A stretch of 5,568 nt of DNA, taken from assembly GCA_050181295.1 (NCBI GenBank), contig JBFXDI010000196.1:1-5568 (forward strand). The letters run 5' to 3'. Both the position numbers and the translations under genes were made by a program. Positions 4,933 to 5,568 of the stretch are shown in pieces. The notes beneath the pieces were generated by a model. The model was not told where the DNA came from and searched no databases. It saw only the letters and a list, made by a program, of their open reading frames with translations. Within the stretch, counting starts at the first letter, position 1; the number at the start of each line of letters is the position of its first letter. This DNA is from JBFXDI01 sp050181295. GTDB taxonomy: Bacteria; Pseudomonadota; Alphaproteobacteria; Rhizobiales; Aestuariivirgaceae.

Positions 4933-5568
4933 TCAGCCGGCCGAAGCGGCGGTGAAGACCGCCAGTTGAGCGGCGAAAGCACGCTTGTAGGCGGGCCGCG
5001 CTTCACCGCGGGCGAGATAAGCGGAGAGGTTCGGATTTTCCTCCAATATCCCCGATCCTTTCAACCTGAGCAGCACCGTCACCATCAGCAGGTCGCCGGC
5101 GCTGAACGCGCCATCGAGCCAGTCTGCGTCGCCAAGACAAACGGAGAGGTCGGCCAGCCGTTTCCGGATGCTGTCCTCCAGGACGCGCAGGCGCTGCTCG
5201 TACCAGGGCGCGTCCCGCTCGAGGATCTTGGCGAGGCTGCGGTCGAAGATCGGTGGCTCCACCGTGTTGAGCGCGGCAAACATCCACGCGACGGCGCGCG
5301 CCCGGGCATTCGCATCGTCCGGCAGCAGGCCCGTGGGGCGCTCGGCAATATGGAACACGATCGCCCCCGACTCGAACAGGACGAGATCGCCGTCCTCATA
5401 GGTCGGGATCTGCCCGAAAGGATGCAGCGCCCGATGCGCGGATTCCTTCATCTCCTTGAAGGAAATGAGACGCACGTCATAGGGCTGACCCACTTCCTCG
5501 AGCGCCCAGCGAACGCGCATGTCGCGCGCCAGCCCCTTGCCGCCGTCAGGCGACCGTTCAAAGGCGGT
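4933..5568 (-). CDS. Glutathione S-transferase family protein (5' end outside window)
   Basis: This is a cytosolic GST-fold protein, likely conjugating or reducing electrophiles with glutathione. The frame stays open to the right edge with family-like sequence (FERSPDGGKGLARD) before the internal ATG at 5520, so the true start is probably just beyond the window; 211 residues are present. The thioredoxin-like domain shows the helix RVRWALEEVGQPYDV, then FGQIPTYEDGD with the expected cis-proline, and FESGAIVFHIAE, whose Glu-Ser is the usual glutathione gamma-glutamyl contact. The alpha-helical C-terminal domain carries the fold-stabilising stretch WLDGAFSAGDLLMVTVL, with the conserved Asp of the N-capping box. 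The catalytic Ser, Tyr or Cys region near the N-terminus is cut off or unclear, so class and substrate cannot be given. The 117-base gap to the protease start leaves co-transcription possible. Confidence 0.9.
   Translation of the reverse strand, partial: TAFERSPDGGKGLARDMRVRWALEEVGQPYDVRLISFKEMKESAHRALHPFGQIPTYEDGDLVLFESGAIVFHIAERPTGLLPDDANARARAVAWMFAALNTVEPPIFDRSLAKILERDAPWYEQRLRVLEDSIRKRLADLSVCLGDADWLDGAFSAGDLLMVTVLLRLKGSGILEENPNLSAYLARGEARPAYKRAFAAQLAVFTAASAG

Overview
The window is high-GC DNA with dense coding, very short intergenic gaps and gene families typical of Alphaproteobacteria. The MFS_3 exporter, PotB/PotC-type permeases and the GST family all resemble those of Hyphomicrobiales (Rhizobiales) relatives. 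That placement is an inference from family resemblance; no marker gene is present.

Layout from left to right. (1) The C-terminal part of an MFS_3-type drug/siderophore exporter runs off the left edge. (2) About 300 bases follow, holding a candidate 42-52 residue ORF and two consecutive RNA-foldable structures, the second of which buries the start codon of the next gene. (3) Two inner-membrane permease genes of a spermidine/putrescine-type ABC importer (PotB/PotH-like, then PotC/PotI-like) are separated by a ~145-base multi-hairpin palindromic element. No ATPase or substrate-binding protein gene for this importer lies in the window. (4) A compact HigB-HigA type II toxin-antitoxin operon has its own promoter with a perfect operator-like palindrome between the -35 and -10. 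(5) On the minus strand lies an exported trypsin-like serine protease with a complete catalytic triad. (6) Also on the minus strand, a glutathione S-transferase family gene runs off the right edge.

The most notable observation is that the toxin-antitoxin operon is bracketed by a 24-base direct repeat (23/24 identical) consisting of the last codons of the PotC-like gene. Both copies, read in the permease frame, encode NRGLVGG followed by a stop (TGA on the left, TAG on the right), and the only internal mismatch is synonymous. Removing one 761-base unit would restore a simple convergent arrangement in which the permease stop lies four bases from the protease stop. With the lower GC of the higB region, this suggests that the toxin-antitoxin module arrived as a small cassette that duplicated or replaced the 3' end of the permease gene.

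Functionally, the permeases would move a polyamine-like solute inward using an ATPase and binding protein encoded elsewhere. HigB/HigA is a self-regulating mRNA-interferase module. The protease acts outside the cytoplasmic membrane. The GST and MFS exporter are stress or detoxification-type functions not obviously linked to the transporter. I see no rRNA, tRNA, CRISPR array, insertion sequence or phage gene.
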